Shown in pieces: positions 1-8,889 of a DNA stretch of 64,000 nt; position 1 is the first letter of the stretch, and the number at the start of each line of letters is the position of its first letter. Source of the stretch: Chryseobacterium sp. FH1 (GTDB lineage Bacteria; Bacteroidota; Bacteroidia; Flavobacteriales; Weeksellaceae); assembly GCF_000735135.1 (NCBI RefSeq), contig NZ_JPLZ01000009.1:1-64000 (forward strand), written 5' to 3'. A model generated the notes under the pieces. That model had not been told where the DNA came from, made no database searches, and saw only the letters and a program-made list of their open reading frames with translations. The position numbers were made by a program, and so were the translations under genes.

Positions 1-276
1 TTTGACCATCAGTCAGGCAGTTCGATACGGTTTAGGCCACGAGTATCGATGTTCAGCGATAGATCTCTGAAAAGTGTTCTACATCTTGCCTCGATGAGTG
101 TGATACGGTCTGAGAATGACTTGCGGAGCTATTACTTGAGAAAAGTGTCTGAAGGAAAGAATAAGATGTTGGTTTTGAACAATATACGCAACAAAATCAT
201 TCACCGTATTTTTGCAGTGGTGAACTCCGGCAGAAATTACGAGAAAAACTACCAAAATAATTTGGTTTGTCCATAG
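1..276 (+). CDS. IS110-family transposase, C-terminal part (cut by window edge)
   Basis: The frame is open from base 1 and stops at 276, so the gene begins before the window. The residues give the end of the Transposase_20 domain of IS110/IS1111 elements: a Ser/Gly-rich stretch followed by a pattern resembling DLRSYY-KVSEGKNKM--NNIRNKIIHR-FAV. In this family the C-terminal domain carries the catalytic Ser and works with an N-terminal RuvC-like DEDD domain, which is not visible here. Internal Met codons at 49 and beyond are not real starts. IS110 elements often lack inverted repeats and none is seen after the stop. Whether the complete copy is intact cannot be judged from this window. Confidence 0.75.
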   Translation, partial: FDHQSGSSIRFRPRVSMFSDRSLKSVLHLASMSVIRSENDLRSYYLRKVSEGKNKMLVLNNIRNKIIHRIFAVVNSGRNYEKNYQNNLVCP

Positions 277-374
277 AAATCAAGTCGGGGCGCGCTTCGC
301 AAGGTTCGAACATTTGTCTATAAATCAGCATTTTCTCAATCTTTGAAACTAACGAATTTTTTTATCCATAATAT

Positions 375-421
375 TGTCATTCCGAAGGAATCTGAACTGT
401 TGAGATTCCTACGGAATGACA
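375..421. repeat. Inverted repeat, 19-bp arms
   Basis: The left arm 375-393 (tgtcattccgaaggaatct) and right arm 403-421 pair with one mismatch around a 9-nt loop. A run of A follows the right arm but there is no T tract, so it is a weak terminator. Short GTCATTCCGAAGGAATCT-type palindromes of this kind look like dispersed intergenic repeats; only this copy is seen here. Confidence 0.6.
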
Positions 422-542
422 AAAATAATTTTAAACTTTTTTCTTTGATGAGTTTTACGTCTTTGCGAGCCTTAAAAATATTTTCAATAATGTCAAAAAA
501 ATCTTTGCGTTTAAAATAATCTCGCAGACTATTTCAATTTCT

Positions 543-550
543 TAACTTTG
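543..550 (+). promoter_or_regulatory. Putative -7 promoter box for the ABC ATPase gene
   Basis: TAACTTTG matches the Bacteroidota TAnnTTTG consensus. A clean -33 TTTG at the expected spacing is not visible, so support is the -7 box only. Confidence 0.35.
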
Positions 551-640
551 TACTCAAAATTATTTAGAGAAATTTTAGTCAGTCAAATCGGTTGCTAATT
601 TTTTAATCATTTAATTCTTTAATTTTTTAATCAAAAAAGA

Positions 641-1336
641 ATGTCTTTAAAAATTTCAGGACTCACAAAAAAATTCGGAGAGCAAATTGCGCTCAACGAT
701 ATCAACATAAGCATTTCAAATAACGAAATCATCGGACTTCTCGGCCCAAACGGCGCCGGAAAATCCACCTTGATGAAATCCATCACAGGCGTCCTGAAAA
801 TCGACGAAGGCGAAATTTTGTTCAATGACAAAAACATCAAAGAAAACGAAATCGAATCAAAAAAGAACATCGGTTTCCTGCCGGAGAACAATCCGCTTTA
901 CAACGAGATGTATGTCAAAGAATATCTGCAATTCGTAGCCAATCTTCACAACATCAAAAAAGAAAGAGTAGAAGAAGTGATAGAATTGGTCGGAATCACA
1001 CCAGAAAAATCCAAGCAAATTTCCCAACTCTCCAAAGGCTACAAACAGCGTGTAGGACTCGCTCAAGCCATTCTCCACGAGCCGGATTTATTAATCCTAG
1101 ACGAACCAACCAACGGCCTCGACCCAAATCAAATCGTCGAAATCCGAAACGTCATCAAAGAAATCGGGAAAGAAAAAACCGTGATTTTGTCCACGCATAT
1201 TATGCAAGAAGTAGAAGCGCTTTGTTCCAGAGTGATTTTGATTCACCAAGGAAACATCATCCAGGATTCACCAATCTCTGAGTTCAAGGGGAAATTTGGA
1301 AGTTTGGAGGAAGCGTTCCAGAGTTATACGATTTAA
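641..1336 (+). CDS. gldA: ABC transporter ATP-binding protein, GldA-like
   Basis: This is a cytoplasmic ATPase subunit of an ABC transporter, 231 aa. Walker A (GPNGAGKST) is at about 35-43, the signature LSKGYKQR at about 130-137, Walker B (LLILDEP) at about 150-156 and the switch His at about 186. The N-terminal sequence and the LSKGYKQRVGLAQ signature resemble the gliding-motility ATPase GldA, which works with the permease GldF and with GldG. No gldF or gldG lies beside it. It appears shorter than described GldA proteins, because the segment after the H-loop is brief. It stands alone between the transposase and a toxin-antitoxin pair. An ABC ATPase is certain; the GldA assignment is moderate. 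Confidence 0.7.
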   Translation: MSLKISGLTKKFGEQIALNDINISISNNEIIGLLGPNGAGKSTLMKSITGVLKIDEGEILFNDKNIKENEIESKKNIGFLPENNPLYNEMYVKEYLQFVANLHNIKKERVEEVIELVGITPEKSKQISQLSKGYKQRVGLAQAILHEPDLLILDEPTNGLDPNQIVEIRNVIKEIGKEKTVILSTHIMQEVEALCSRVILIHQGNIIQDSPISEFKGKFGSLEEAFQSYTI

Positions 1337-1417
1337 TTATTGTCACGATTACTAAATGATATTTTAAACAAAAATTAAAAATTGTAAATTCGTAGAGGTT
1401 TAATAAAATAAAATACG

Positions 1418-1672
1418 ATGGAAGCATCAATCATCATACATCCAAGAAACAGAAAAGAAGCATCATTACTTAAAAAAGTCTTGAAAGCTTTGGATGCGCA
1501 ATTTGTTTTTAAAGAAGGAAAATCGGAAAGCTTAAGTCCCAGCAACGACCCATATTTTGATATTCCAGAGAACGTAGCGGAATTGGAAAGAAGAATAGAG
1601 AACTTAAAGACAGGGAAATCAAAATCTAAAATACTTTCAGTAGAAGCTCAGAAAGAATTATTGGGTTTATGA
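1418..1672 (+). CDS. Antitoxin of a type II toxin-antitoxin pair (DUF2683-like)
   Basis: This 84-aa protein starts with MEASIIIHP, the opening typical of the Bacteroidota DUF2683 antitoxin-like family. A predicted helical region (KEASLLKKVLKALDAQF) follows, with a charged tail that would wrap the toxin. Its stop overlaps the next start as ATGA (1669-1672), which implies translational coupling. In the family the antitoxin binds and inhibits the RelE/YoeB-type ribonuclease and usually represses the operon. No recognisable DNA-binding domain (Phd, RHH or HTH) was seen, so autoregulation is inferred only from family habit. Confidence 0.75.
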   Translation: MEASIIIHPRNRKEASLLKKVLKALDAQFVFKEGKSESLSPSNDPYFDIPENVAELERRIENLKTGKSKSKILSVEAQKELLGL

Positions 1673-1947
1673 TTTTTCAAATAAAACTTTCAGATGAAGC
1701 AGAAAAAGACATCCTATCATTTAGAAAATCGGGTAATAAATCGGCTTTGAAGAAAATTGATATTTTTATTGATGAACTTCGTATTAATCCTTACTCTGGA
1801 ACGGGAAAACCTGAACGCCTAAAGCATAAAAACGGTAATATTTGGTCAAGACGAATCGACAGCAAAAACCGCTTGGTCTATAGTGTCGAAGAAAATATTG
1901 TAACCGTAGAAATCATTTCTGCAAAAGGTCATTATGGCGACAAGTAA
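1669..1947 (+). CDS. YoeB/Txe-type mRNA interferase toxin
   Basis: This 92-aa RelE-superfamily toxin cleaves mRNA in the ribosomal A site. Family landmarks are visible: KPERLKH (about 47-53) with the general-base Glu at about 49, WSRRID (59-64), NRLVY with Arg at about 68, and a C-terminal HY (His at about 88), which match E46, R65 and H83 of E. coli YoeB. The catalytic set therefore looks intact. It overlaps the antitoxin by 4 bp (ATGA), giving the usual antitoxin-then-toxin order. An insertion-sequence remnant lies 1.4 kb upstream, in keeping with a mobile accessory patch. Confidence 0.85.
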   Translation: MIFQIKLSDEAEKDILSFRKSGNKSALKKIDIFIDELRINPYSGTGKPERLKHKNGNIWSRRIDSKNRLVYSVEENIVTVEIISAKGHYGDK

Positions 1948-2033
1948 GAATTCTAATCCTGAAATAAAACAATTTATCTTAATACCATATTTTTAATATC
2001 TTCTGACCTCAGACTTCCGACTTCTGACAAAAA

Positions 2034-4481
2034 ATGAACTTCGCTCAAATCATTCTTCCGCTCAATCTCAAAGGAACTTTCACCTACAAAGTTCCAGAGG
2101 ATTTTTTGGATAACATTGAAGTTGGAATGCGCGTTCTGATTCCGTTTGGCGGAAAGAAAATCTACACTGGAATTGTCGCCGAATTATTTGATGAATTCGA
2201 GGATAGTTTTGTTCCGAAAGAAATCATCAATTTGCTGGACAATCAACCGATTGTTCCAAAACAACAATTGGAATTCTGGAATTGGATGAGTTCCTATTAT
2301 CTCTGCAATCTCGGCGAAATCTACCGTTTTGCATTTCCGTCTTCACTGAAATTGGAAAGTGAAACTTACGTCCGATTATTATCAGAAAGGACAATCGATT
2401 GGCAAAATCTGGATGCGAATGAAACCTATCTTCTTCAAGCTTTGGAAGTGCGTCAAATGTTAAATTTGCAGGAAATTGAAGCTTTCATTCCAAAAAAAGA
2501 AATTATCAAAACCATCAATGCTTTGATTGATGAACGATATATTTCGGTCGATGAAAAAATCACGGAGAAATATAAGGCCAAGGAAATCGCTTACGTGAAA
2601 GTGAATGATGAAGCTTTGGTTTCGGAAAATCTGGCGAAGATTCTTTTGAAATTGGATAAAGCCAAGAAACAGAAAGATTTATTTCTCAATATTTTATCTA
2701 AACAAATTGATGAACCTAAAACACCGATTCGGAAATCCTTGGTTTTTGATGAAGGCAATTTTGTCAATCAGCAACTCAAATCTTTGATAGAAAAAGGTTG
2801 GGTTTCAGAATATTATCTCGAAAAAGACAGAATCGATTCTTATGAAGGCGAGTTGGAGGAAATTGAGCAATTGACTGAAAATCAAAAGTTGGCGGTTTCG
2901 GAAATTAATAAAGCCTTTGAAGAAGACAAAAATGTTTTGCTCCACGGCATCACATCTTCCGGAAAAACGCATATCTATTTAGAAAAAATCGAAGATTGTG
3001 TCAATTCAGGAAAAAATGTGCTTTTGCTTTTGCCAGAAATTGCTTTGACAAAACAAATCACCATTCGTCTCGAAAAAAAATACGGTAAAAAACTCGGATT
3101 TTATCACAACAAATTAACGGATTTTGAAAGGGTAGAAGTCTGGCGGAAAATCAAAAAAAATGAACTTCAAATCCTGATTGGAACTCGGAATTCTTTGTTT
3201 CTGCCATTTGAAAATTTAGGATTGATAATCGTTGATGAAGAACACGATTCTGCATATAAATCTAGAGATTCCAATTTCTTTTTCAATGCGAAAGATTCAG
3301 CGATGATGTTGACAGAATTTTACAATTCAAAACTGATTCTAGGTTCAGCAACACCATCGTTGGAAAGCTATGATTTGGCGATGAAGGACAAACTACGCTA
3401 TGTGCCTTTGAATGAGAGGTTTGGGAATGTGGATGTTCCCAAATTTGAAATCATCGATGTTAAGGAAGCGCAGAGTCAGAAGAAAATCATTGGAAATTTC
3501 AGCCAGAAAATGGTTGACGAAATCAATCTTCAACTTAAGCACAAAAAACAAAGCATCATTCTCCACAACCGCCGTGGATACGCCAATGTCATTGAGTGTG
3601 AAACTTGCGGACACGTAACTTATTGTAGCAATTGCGACGTCGTGATGACCTATCACAAATCTGCGAATGAACTGAAATGCCATTATTGCGGACACAGAGC
3701 CGGAAAACCGACGGCTTGCCCGAGTTGTCACGGTACCAATCTGAACACAAAAGGTGTTGGCGTGGAGCAAATCGAGGAGGAAACTCAAAAGATTTTTTCC
3801 GAAGCCGAAGTTGACCGAATGGATGTAGATGCGATGCGCAAGAAGTTTGCGTACGAAAAACTCTACGAAAAACTGGAAAATGGCGAAACTGATATTTTGG
3901 TCGGAACGCAGATGATTTCTAAAGGTTTAGATTTTGAAAACATAGAATTGGTCGTGATTCCTAAAGCGGACGCTTTGATTTATGTCCAGGATTTTCGGGC
4001 TGAGGAAAGAGCTTATCAATTAATTACGCAAGTTGCAGGAAGAGCGGGAAGGGTTTCTGGAGAAGGAAAAATCTTGATTCAAACTTACAATCCATCACAT
4101 TCGATTTTTAAATTGATTAAAAATCAGAATGTTAAAGAAATTTACGATTATTTCCTAGATGAACGAAAGAAATTTCTCTATCCGCCATTTGTGAAATTGA
4201 TAATGATTGAGCTGAAACACAGAAAAGAAGACAAATTGAACAGAGCTTCGCAATTTCTGGGTTCGGTTTTGAGAAAATATATTCCCGAAGAATGCATTCT
4301 AGGACCAGAAAAATCCCCCATTGCCCGAATCAACAATCTTTATCAATATCAGATTCTACTGAAGTTTCCGAAGAATAAAAACTACAAAATCTACAAAGAA
4401 TTGCTTGCGAAATCTTTGGAAGAATTTGATGAAATTACCGCATACAAATCTATCAAAAAAGATTTTCTGGTTGATTTTTAA
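2034..4481 (+). CDS. priA: Primosomal protein N' (replication restart helicase PriA)
   Basis: PriA is a 3'-5' DNA helicase that reloads the replisome at stalled forks. The 815-aa length is typical of Bacteroidota PriA. Visible features are the N-terminal 3'BD fold (about 1-100), Walker A GITSSGKT (about 305-312), DEEH box (401-404), the GSATPS motif (about 438-443), a zinc region with eight Cys at about 522, 525, 531, 534, 549, 552, 562 and 565, and the helicase C-terminal motifs GTQM and QVAGRAGR. The start gives the conserved MNFAQIILPL opening. It is transcribed alone, after the toxin-antitoxin pair. Confidence 0.95.
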   Translation: MNFAQIILPLNLKGTFTYKVPEDFLDNIEVGMRVLIPFGGKKIYTGIVAELFDEFEDSFVPKEIINLLDNQPIVPKQQLEFWNWMSSYYLCNLGEIYRFAFPSSLKLESETYVRLLSERTIDWQNLDANETYLLQALEVRQMLNLQEIEAFIPKKEIIKTINALIDERYISVDEKITEKYKAKEIAYVKVNDEALVSENLAKILLKLDKAKKQKDLFLNILSKQIDEPKTPIRKSLVFDEGNFVNQQLKSLIEKGWVSEYYLEKDRIDSYEGELEEIEQLTENQKLAVSEINKAFEEDKNVLLHGITSSGKTHIYLEKIEDCVNSGKNVLLLLPEIALTKQITIRLEKKYGKKLGFYHNKLTDFERVEVWRKIKKNELQILIGTRNSLFLPFENLGLIIVDEEHDSAYKSRDSNFFFNAKDSAMMLTEFYNSKLILGSATPSLESYDLAMKDKLRYVPLNERFGNVDVPKFEIIDVKEAQSQKKIIGNFSQKMVDEINLQLKHKKQSIILHNRRGYANVIECETCGHVTYCSNCDVVMTYHKSANELKCHYCGHRAGKPTACPSCHGTNLNTKGVGVEQIEEETQKIFSEAEVDRMDVDAMRKKFAYEKLYEKLENGETDILVGTQMISKGLDFENIELVVIPKADALIYVQDFRAEERAYQLITQVAGRAGRVSGEGKILIQTYNPSHSIFKLIKNQNVKEIYDYFLDERKKFLYPPFVKLIMIELKHRKEDKLNRASQFLGSVLRKYIPEECILGPEKSPIARINNLYQYQILLKFPKNKNYKIYKELLAKSLEEFDEITAYKSIKKDFLVDF

Positions 4482-4510
4482 CTATAATTAACAAAATTTT
4501 GAATCTTTTA

Positions 4511-4526
4511 TTACGGGTTCCCGTAA
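4511..4526. promoter_or_regulatory. Perfect palindrome TTACGGG-tt-CCCGTAA upstream of dacB
   Basis: Two 7-bp arms with a 2-bp spacer form a GC-rich palindrome in an otherwise AT-rich gap, 30 bp after priA and about 105 bp before dacB. A 2-nt loop is too small for a stable RNA hairpin, so a protein-binding site is more likely than a terminator. No regulator can be assigned. Confidence 0.4.
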
Positions 4527-4630
4527 CTTCCTTGGCAATATTCTCTAAATTTACTACGTTTTGAAATTAGATTAATTTCTTCAAAATCTTAATTAAAAAT
4601 AATTCAATAAAAAATGTAATTCTTTTGAGA

Positions 4631-6082
4631 ATGAATAAATTCAAAAATTATTTTTCGATTTTAGGCTTAGGGCTTTCCTCTTTTATTTTTTCACAAGGCA
4701 CATCTGCAGGAACTTTACCTCAGGTTGCAGACCAACAACTTCTCGTAAAAGACATCACCGCGGAGAAGGCGTTGCTGTCTCCAAAAGAGCAAATCGAATT
4801 CAACATCAACAAAATGTTCACCGACCCAGTTCTCCGAAATGCGAATTGGGGATTTGTGGTTTATGATACCAAAACTGGAAAAATCGTCACTTCTTATAAC
4901 GAAAATGCACCATTGGTTCCAGCTTCGACCACAAAACTGTTGACTACGGAAACCGCTTTTGCACTGTTGGGAACCAAATACAGATGGAACACGCAGTTGG
5001 AATATTCTGGAAGCATCGATGAAGAAGGTGTTTTGACCGGAAATCTTTACGTCGTAGGAAGTGGCGACCCGTCTTTGGGCGGAAACAGAGGTGGCGCATC
5101 GAGTTACGGTCAAATCGTGAATCAATATCTGGACGCGATAAGAGATAAAGGAATCAAGAAAATCACGGGCGATATCATCATCCAAACAGCGATTTTCAAA
5201 GAAAATAAAACCGACCTTCCGCAGAACATCGTTTGGTTGGAACAAGCCAATTATTTCCTGCCAGTCGGCACTACAAAAGACATCAATCCAAGAAATGAAA
5301 AACTGATTGTAAGCCAGTCCAACAATCCTTTCAATCAGGTAAAAAAATATTTTTACGTTTCGCCTTACTCCAACAAGATGGTTTTTGCAGACCAATTTGA
5401 TGGCGCTTGGGTGACGACGAAAGTCGCAGAACCACCTGCTTTTTTGGCTAACAAATTAAGAGAAGGCTTGGTGAAAAGTAAGATTTCAATCGTTGGAAAA
5501 GTAACGCCGAAAATAGTTGATAGGGAACCAGAACCAAGAGAAATCCTGACGACTTACAAATCACCGACTTTAGCAGAAATCGTGAATTACACGAATCAAA
5601 GAAGTGACAACGGTTATGCTGAAGCTATCTTGAAATCGAATGGTTTTATGAAATTGGGCGACCAAACCACAGAATCTGGAAGAATCGTTGTGACAGACCA
5701 TTTGAAAGATATTAATTTTGATACCGTTGGACTCAATTTTATGGACGGAAGCGGACTTTCCAAAGCGCATACGGTGACGCCAATTTCGCAAGTTAAGTTC
5801 TTGACGGCGATGATGAAAACGCCTTATTATAAAGAGTATTTGGAATCTTTGCCAATCGCGGGACAAACCGGAACATTGAAACATATGTTTTTGGTCAACT
5901 CCAATGGACAGATTTTCGCGAAAACTGGAACTTTGAATGGGGTGAAATGTTTGGCTGGCTACATCAAAACCAGAAGCAACAGAACGCTTGCTTTTTCCCT
6001 TTTAATTAATAGATTCTCAGGTTCCGTAGCGCAGGTGAAAGACAGGATGGAGCAATTGCTGGACCCGACCTTAGATTTGTAA
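4631..6082 (+). CDS. dacB: D-alanyl-D-alanine carboxypeptidase/endopeptidase, PBP4 type
   Basis: This is a periplasmic serine peptidase (class C penicillin-binding protein, peptidase S13) that trims or cleaves peptidoglycan cross-links. A signal peptide occupies about the first 22 residues. Active-site motifs are STTK (about 99-102), SDN (about 325-327) and KTGT (about 431-434). The insert between the first two motifs fits the PBP4 class. The ATG at 4631 is preferred over a TTG at 4625, which would add only two residues. It lies 150 bp after priA with a palindrome in the gap, so it is probably a separate unit. A bidirectional terminator follows. Confidence 0.9.
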   Translation: MNKFKNYFSILGLGLSSFIFSQGTSAGTLPQVADQQLLVKDITAEKALLSPKEQIEFNINKMFTDPVLRNANWGFVVYDTKTGKIVTSYNENAPLVPASTTKLLTTETAFALLGTKYRWNTQLEYSGSIDEEGVLTGNLYVVGSGDPSLGGNRGGASSYGQIVNQYLDAIRDKGIKKITGDIIIQTAIFKENKTDLPQNIVWLEQANYFLPVGTTKDINPRNEKLIVSQSNNPFNQVKKYFYVSPYSNKMVFADQFDGAWVTTKVAEPPAFLANKLREGLVKSKISIVGKVTPKIVDREPEPREILTTYKSPTLAEIVNYTNQRSDNGYAEAILKSNGFMKLGDQTTESGRIVVTDHLKDINFDTVGLNFMDGSGLSKAHTVTPISQVKFLTAMMKTPYYKEYLESLPIAGQTGTLKHMFLVNSNGQIFAKTGTLNGVKCLAGYIKTRSNRTLAFSLLINRFSGSVAQVKDRMEQLLDPTLDL

Positions 6083-6099
6083 CAAATTATTAAAATAGA

Positions 6100-6128
6100 A
6101 GCCAGCATAATTATGAATCATGCTGGCT
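6100..6128. terminator. Bidirectional terminator between dacB and the PNGase F-like gene
   Basis: Perfect 9-bp arms (agccagcat / atgctggct) with an 11-nt loop are followed by TTTATTTA on the plus strand and by a T-rich run on the minus strand. It sits between two convergent genes. Confidence 0.75.
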
Positions 6129-6153
6129 TTTATTTATAATAGAATCTTTTAGT

Positions 6154-7797
6154 CTATTGCTTCACGATTTTTTGAGTCGATGATTTTCCATCAGCAAAAT
6201 CTATTTTCAACAAGTAAACACCTGCTGGCAATTTTGAAACATTGATTTTTGAAGTTGAATCCTCCAGCATTTGTTTTCCATCCGTGCTAAAAACGGTCAC
6301 TTTGGAGACTTTAGAAGTTGTATTGATGTTTACAAAATCTTTAGTAGGATTTGGATAAACAGCTACTTTTTCAAGAGAAGTTTCTCCTGTTGATAAGATT
6401 TGACTAGAGAAAATAGGACCAACCCAAAGACTGTTGACGTCATTTGTACATTTGGATTTTACATACATTTCATAAGTCCAATTATTTGTTAGGTCATTTC
6501 TGGTTGCAGTTGGATTTTCACTTACTTGTTGATAAAACTCACTGGATAAGGCGTAATAATTTCTTCTGCCCCAGAGAACTTCCCAATCTGTTGCAGTTCC
6601 TTTTTCTTTCCATCCTAGGCTTACCGTGGTTCCTTGCTGGCTGTTTACAGTAAAATCTGCTGGATTGGCACAGATGATTTGTCCGCTTTCATTATTTTGA
6701 ATATACATAGAAATCGGAAAGTAACCTTGTTGTGCTGCGAAAACTGCAGTAGGAACATCCAATTTGATAGTATGTGTTCCCGCAGAAAGATTCCCTAGCT
6801 TCACCTCACGATTTGGGATAGCGTCGCCAGGGCACCAGTTGTTCCATGAGATCCATCTTCTAAGCGGTTGTGCAGTGCTGCCATATATACCGTTTCCTTG
6901 TGTATTATATTTTCTATAATCTTCGCAAGATTTTCCGCCAGGTTTGTATTGATGAACCAATTGGTTGTCCAAATACACGTAATGTTCTCTTCTTACATAT
7001 TCCTCACCACCTGCATTAGAACCGTGATTGGAAGTGGAAAGATAAAGAATTGCGTCATTTACAGGTTGGTTAAGACTGAAAGTGACAATTCTAATTGTTT
7101 GCCCCGGAACATCTGTCGCGTTGTAATTGTTCAGGTTGTCACGATAAGAGATTGGTAAAAAGAAATTTTCTGCTGGTGTTGCTGTGCCACTGGTCACAAA
7201 TTCCAAATTTCCACGGAAAACATCCGTTCTGTCTGCGCAACCTGCAACTTCCGTATTTGCTGCCGCAGAATATCCATCTGCACGGAACTCGATCCAAAAA
7301 TCATAAGTCGCGGATAAAGCAGTATCATGCAGGATATTTGAAATATTATCAATTTGGTAACTGTAAGGAACTTCTTTTATCGCTGCATTCTTGTTCATAA
7401 ATGGAGTGATGAAACGCCCAATCTCGATTCTTTTGATATCTGATTGATTGAACGTGTAAGTAGTACTTCCTTTTGGGACAAGAACCAAATTCACTCCCGC
7501 AATTCTGTCATAATTGTCGCAAGCCGCAATCAAGGTAATGTTCATCTTGACGCTGCTTCCCATAGTTGCGATTTCCGCCTCTGTCAATCTTCTGGAAATG
7601 ATATCCTGCTCGTAGGCGTGAAGTCTGATTGCTCCAGCTGGAATTTGAGAATAGGCTTCCGGTGGCATGGTTTGCCCTTCGCCTAAATAATGGTACATGC
7701 TGTAAAACGGAACGTCATTGAAAACAGAAACGTTTTGTGCGAAAAAAAGAGAACTTGTAAAAAGTCCTGCAACTGCAAAGAATAGTTTTTTCTTCAT
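6154..7797 (-). CDS. PNGase F-like N-glycosidase with T9SS sorting domain
   Basis: This 547-aa exported protein is related to peptide-N4-(N-acetyl-beta-glucosaminyl)asparagine amidase F, which removes N-glycans from glycoproteins. A signal peptide spans about 1-20. The N-terminal PNGase F module contains CDNYDR (93-98), with Asp97 matching the catalytic Asp60 of the Elizabethkingia enzyme, then EIGRFITPF (125-133) and Glu170 in place of Glu118. The second module contains GGEEY (263-267) near the Glu206 position and NNWCPGDAIP (319-328), which closely resembles PNGase F. A FnIII-like stretch follows. The last 71 residues (from about 477, YPNPTKDFVNI to KIVKQ) are a type A T9SS sorting domain. 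Activity is inferred. It is monocistronic. Confidence 0.8.
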   Translation of the reverse strand: MKKKLFFAVAGLFTSSLFFAQNVSVFNDVPFYSMYHYLGEGQTMPPEAYSQIPAGAIRLHAYEQDIISRRLTEAEIATMGSSVKMNITLIAACDNYDRIAGVNLVLVPKGSTTYTFNQSDIKRIEIGRFITPFMNKNAAIKEVPYSYQIDNISNILHDTALSATYDFWIEFRADGYSAAANTEVAGCADRTDVFRGNLEFVTSGTATPAENFFLPISYRDNLNNYNATDVPGQTIRIVTFSLNQPVNDAILYLSTSNHGSNAGGEEYVRREHYVYLDNQLVHQYKPGGKSCEDYRKYNTQGNGIYGSTAQPLRRWISWNNWCPGDAIPNREVKLGNLSAGTHTIKLDVPTAVFAAQQGYFPISMYIQNNESGQIICANPADFTVNSQQGTTVSLGWKEKGTATDWEVLWGRRNYYALSSEFYQQVSENPTATRNDLTNNWTYEMYVKSKCTNDVNSLWVGPIFSSQILSTGETSLEKVAVYPNPTKDFVNINTTSKVSKVTVFSTDGKQMLEDSTSKINVSKLPAGVYLLKIDFADGKSSTQKIVKQ

Positions 7798-7910
7798 ATA
7801 AGATTTAATTTCATAACAAATTTAAAAAATGTTTATTAATAATAAACTTTTATTGTAACTTTTATAACAAAAAATAGTATTGATGATAATTAACGAAATT
7901 CCAAAATCAC

Positions 7911-7941
7911 TTTGAATTTCCTTTTAAAAATCTTATCTTTA
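7911..7941 (+). promoter_or_regulatory. Promoter of the SPFH protein gene
   Basis: TTTG (7911-7914), a 19-bp spacer, then TATCTTTA (7934-7941) gives near-consensus Bacteroidota -33 and -7 boxes, ending 14 bp before the ATG. Confidence 0.6.
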
Positions 7942-7955
7942 GAAAAATTTATATT

Positions 7956-8864
7956 ATGATGTTTATTTGGATTGCCGCATTTTTTGGACTTATAGTTCTA
8001 TTTGCTTCTTTTTTTACTGTCAAGCAAGAAACCGCAGCACTCGTAGAACGCTTGGGCAAATTCCATTCTGCAAGACATGCTGGTTTACATTTGAAAATTC
8101 CGTTTATCGATCAGATTTCCAAAAGAATGAATCTTCGTATTCAGCAATTGGATGTTATGATTGATACCAAAACGCTTGATAACGTTTTTGTTAAAATGAA
8201 AATTTCTGTACAGTTTCAAGTGATTAGAACACAAGTTGCAGATGCATTTTATCGTTTGGAAAGTCCACACGACCAGATTACGTCTTACGTTTTTGACGTT
8301 GTAAGAGCAGAAGTTCCAAAATTGAAATTAGATGATGTTTTCTTGAAGAAAGATGATATAGCTGTTGCTGTAAAGGCAGAACTTCAAGAAGCGATGCAAA
8401 GTTATGGTTATGATATCATCAAAGCCTTGGTAACAGACATTGATCCCGACGATCAAGTGAAACACGCGATGAATAGAATCAATGCGGCCGAACGGGAAAA
8501 AACAGCTGCAGAATATGAATCCGAAGCGCAAAGAATCAGAATCGTTGCCGTTGCAAAAGCAGAAGCAGAATCAAAAAAACTACAAGGACAAGGTATTGCA
8601 GACCAAAGAAGAGAGATTGCAAAAGGTCTTGAAGAATCTGTAAAAATGCTAAACAGCGTGCAGATCGATGCGCACGAAGCTTCCGCCTTGATCGTGGTGA
8701 CTCAGCATTATGATACATTGCAGTCAATTGGTGCAAACAACCGTTCAAATCTTGTCTTGTTGCCAAATACGCCGACCGCAGCAAGTTCTATGTTAAATGA
8801 TTTGGTAGCAGCAATGGCTGTTTCCAAGAAATTAGATGATACAGACACTGCGCCTCGCCGTTAA
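7956..8864 (+). CDS. SPFH/Band 7 membrane protein (stomatin/QmcA-like)
   Basis: This 302-aa protein has one N-terminal membrane segment (about 3-20), an SPFH/Band 7 domain (about 20-180, including TAALVERLGKF and an RIQQLDV pattern), then an Ala/Glu-rich coiled-coil (about 170-230). This is the layout of stomatin-like proteins that oligomerise on membranes as scaffolds for proteases or lipid domains. No NfeD partner gene is adjacent, so its membrane partner is unknown. It has its own promoter and a strong terminator, making a single-gene unit. Confidence 0.85.
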   Translation: MMFIWIAAFFGLIVLFASFFTVKQETAALVERLGKFHSARHAGLHLKIPFIDQISKRMNLRIQQLDVMIDTKTLDNVFVKMKISVQFQVIRTQVADAFYRLESPHDQITSYVFDVVRAEVPKLKLDDVFLKKDDIAVAVKAELQEAMQSYGYDIIKALVTDIDPDDQVKHAMNRINAAEREKTAAEYESEAQRIRIVAVAKAEAESKKLQGQGIADQRREIAKGLEESVKMLNSVQIDAHEASALIVVTQHYDTLQSIGANNRSNLVLLPNTPTAASSMLNDLVAAMAVSKKLDDTDTAPRR

Positions 8865-8889
8865 CAGTTTAGAAAATTAAATAAATTAG

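Larger units (their letters stand above)
277..640. other. Intergenic region after the transposase
   Basis: No credible gene is seen. The stretch is AT-rich and holds an inverted repeat at 375-421 and a Bacteroidota-type -7 box (TAACTTTG) at 543-550, about 98 bp before the ABC ATPase gene. The first 50-100 bases probably contain the right end of the insertion element, but its boundary cannot be placed without a second copy. Confidence 0.5.

Noticed and set aside
4715..5395. 226-codon open frame antisense to dacB
   Set aside because: dacB carries all three penicillin-binding motifs across this span; the antisense frame is a shadow.
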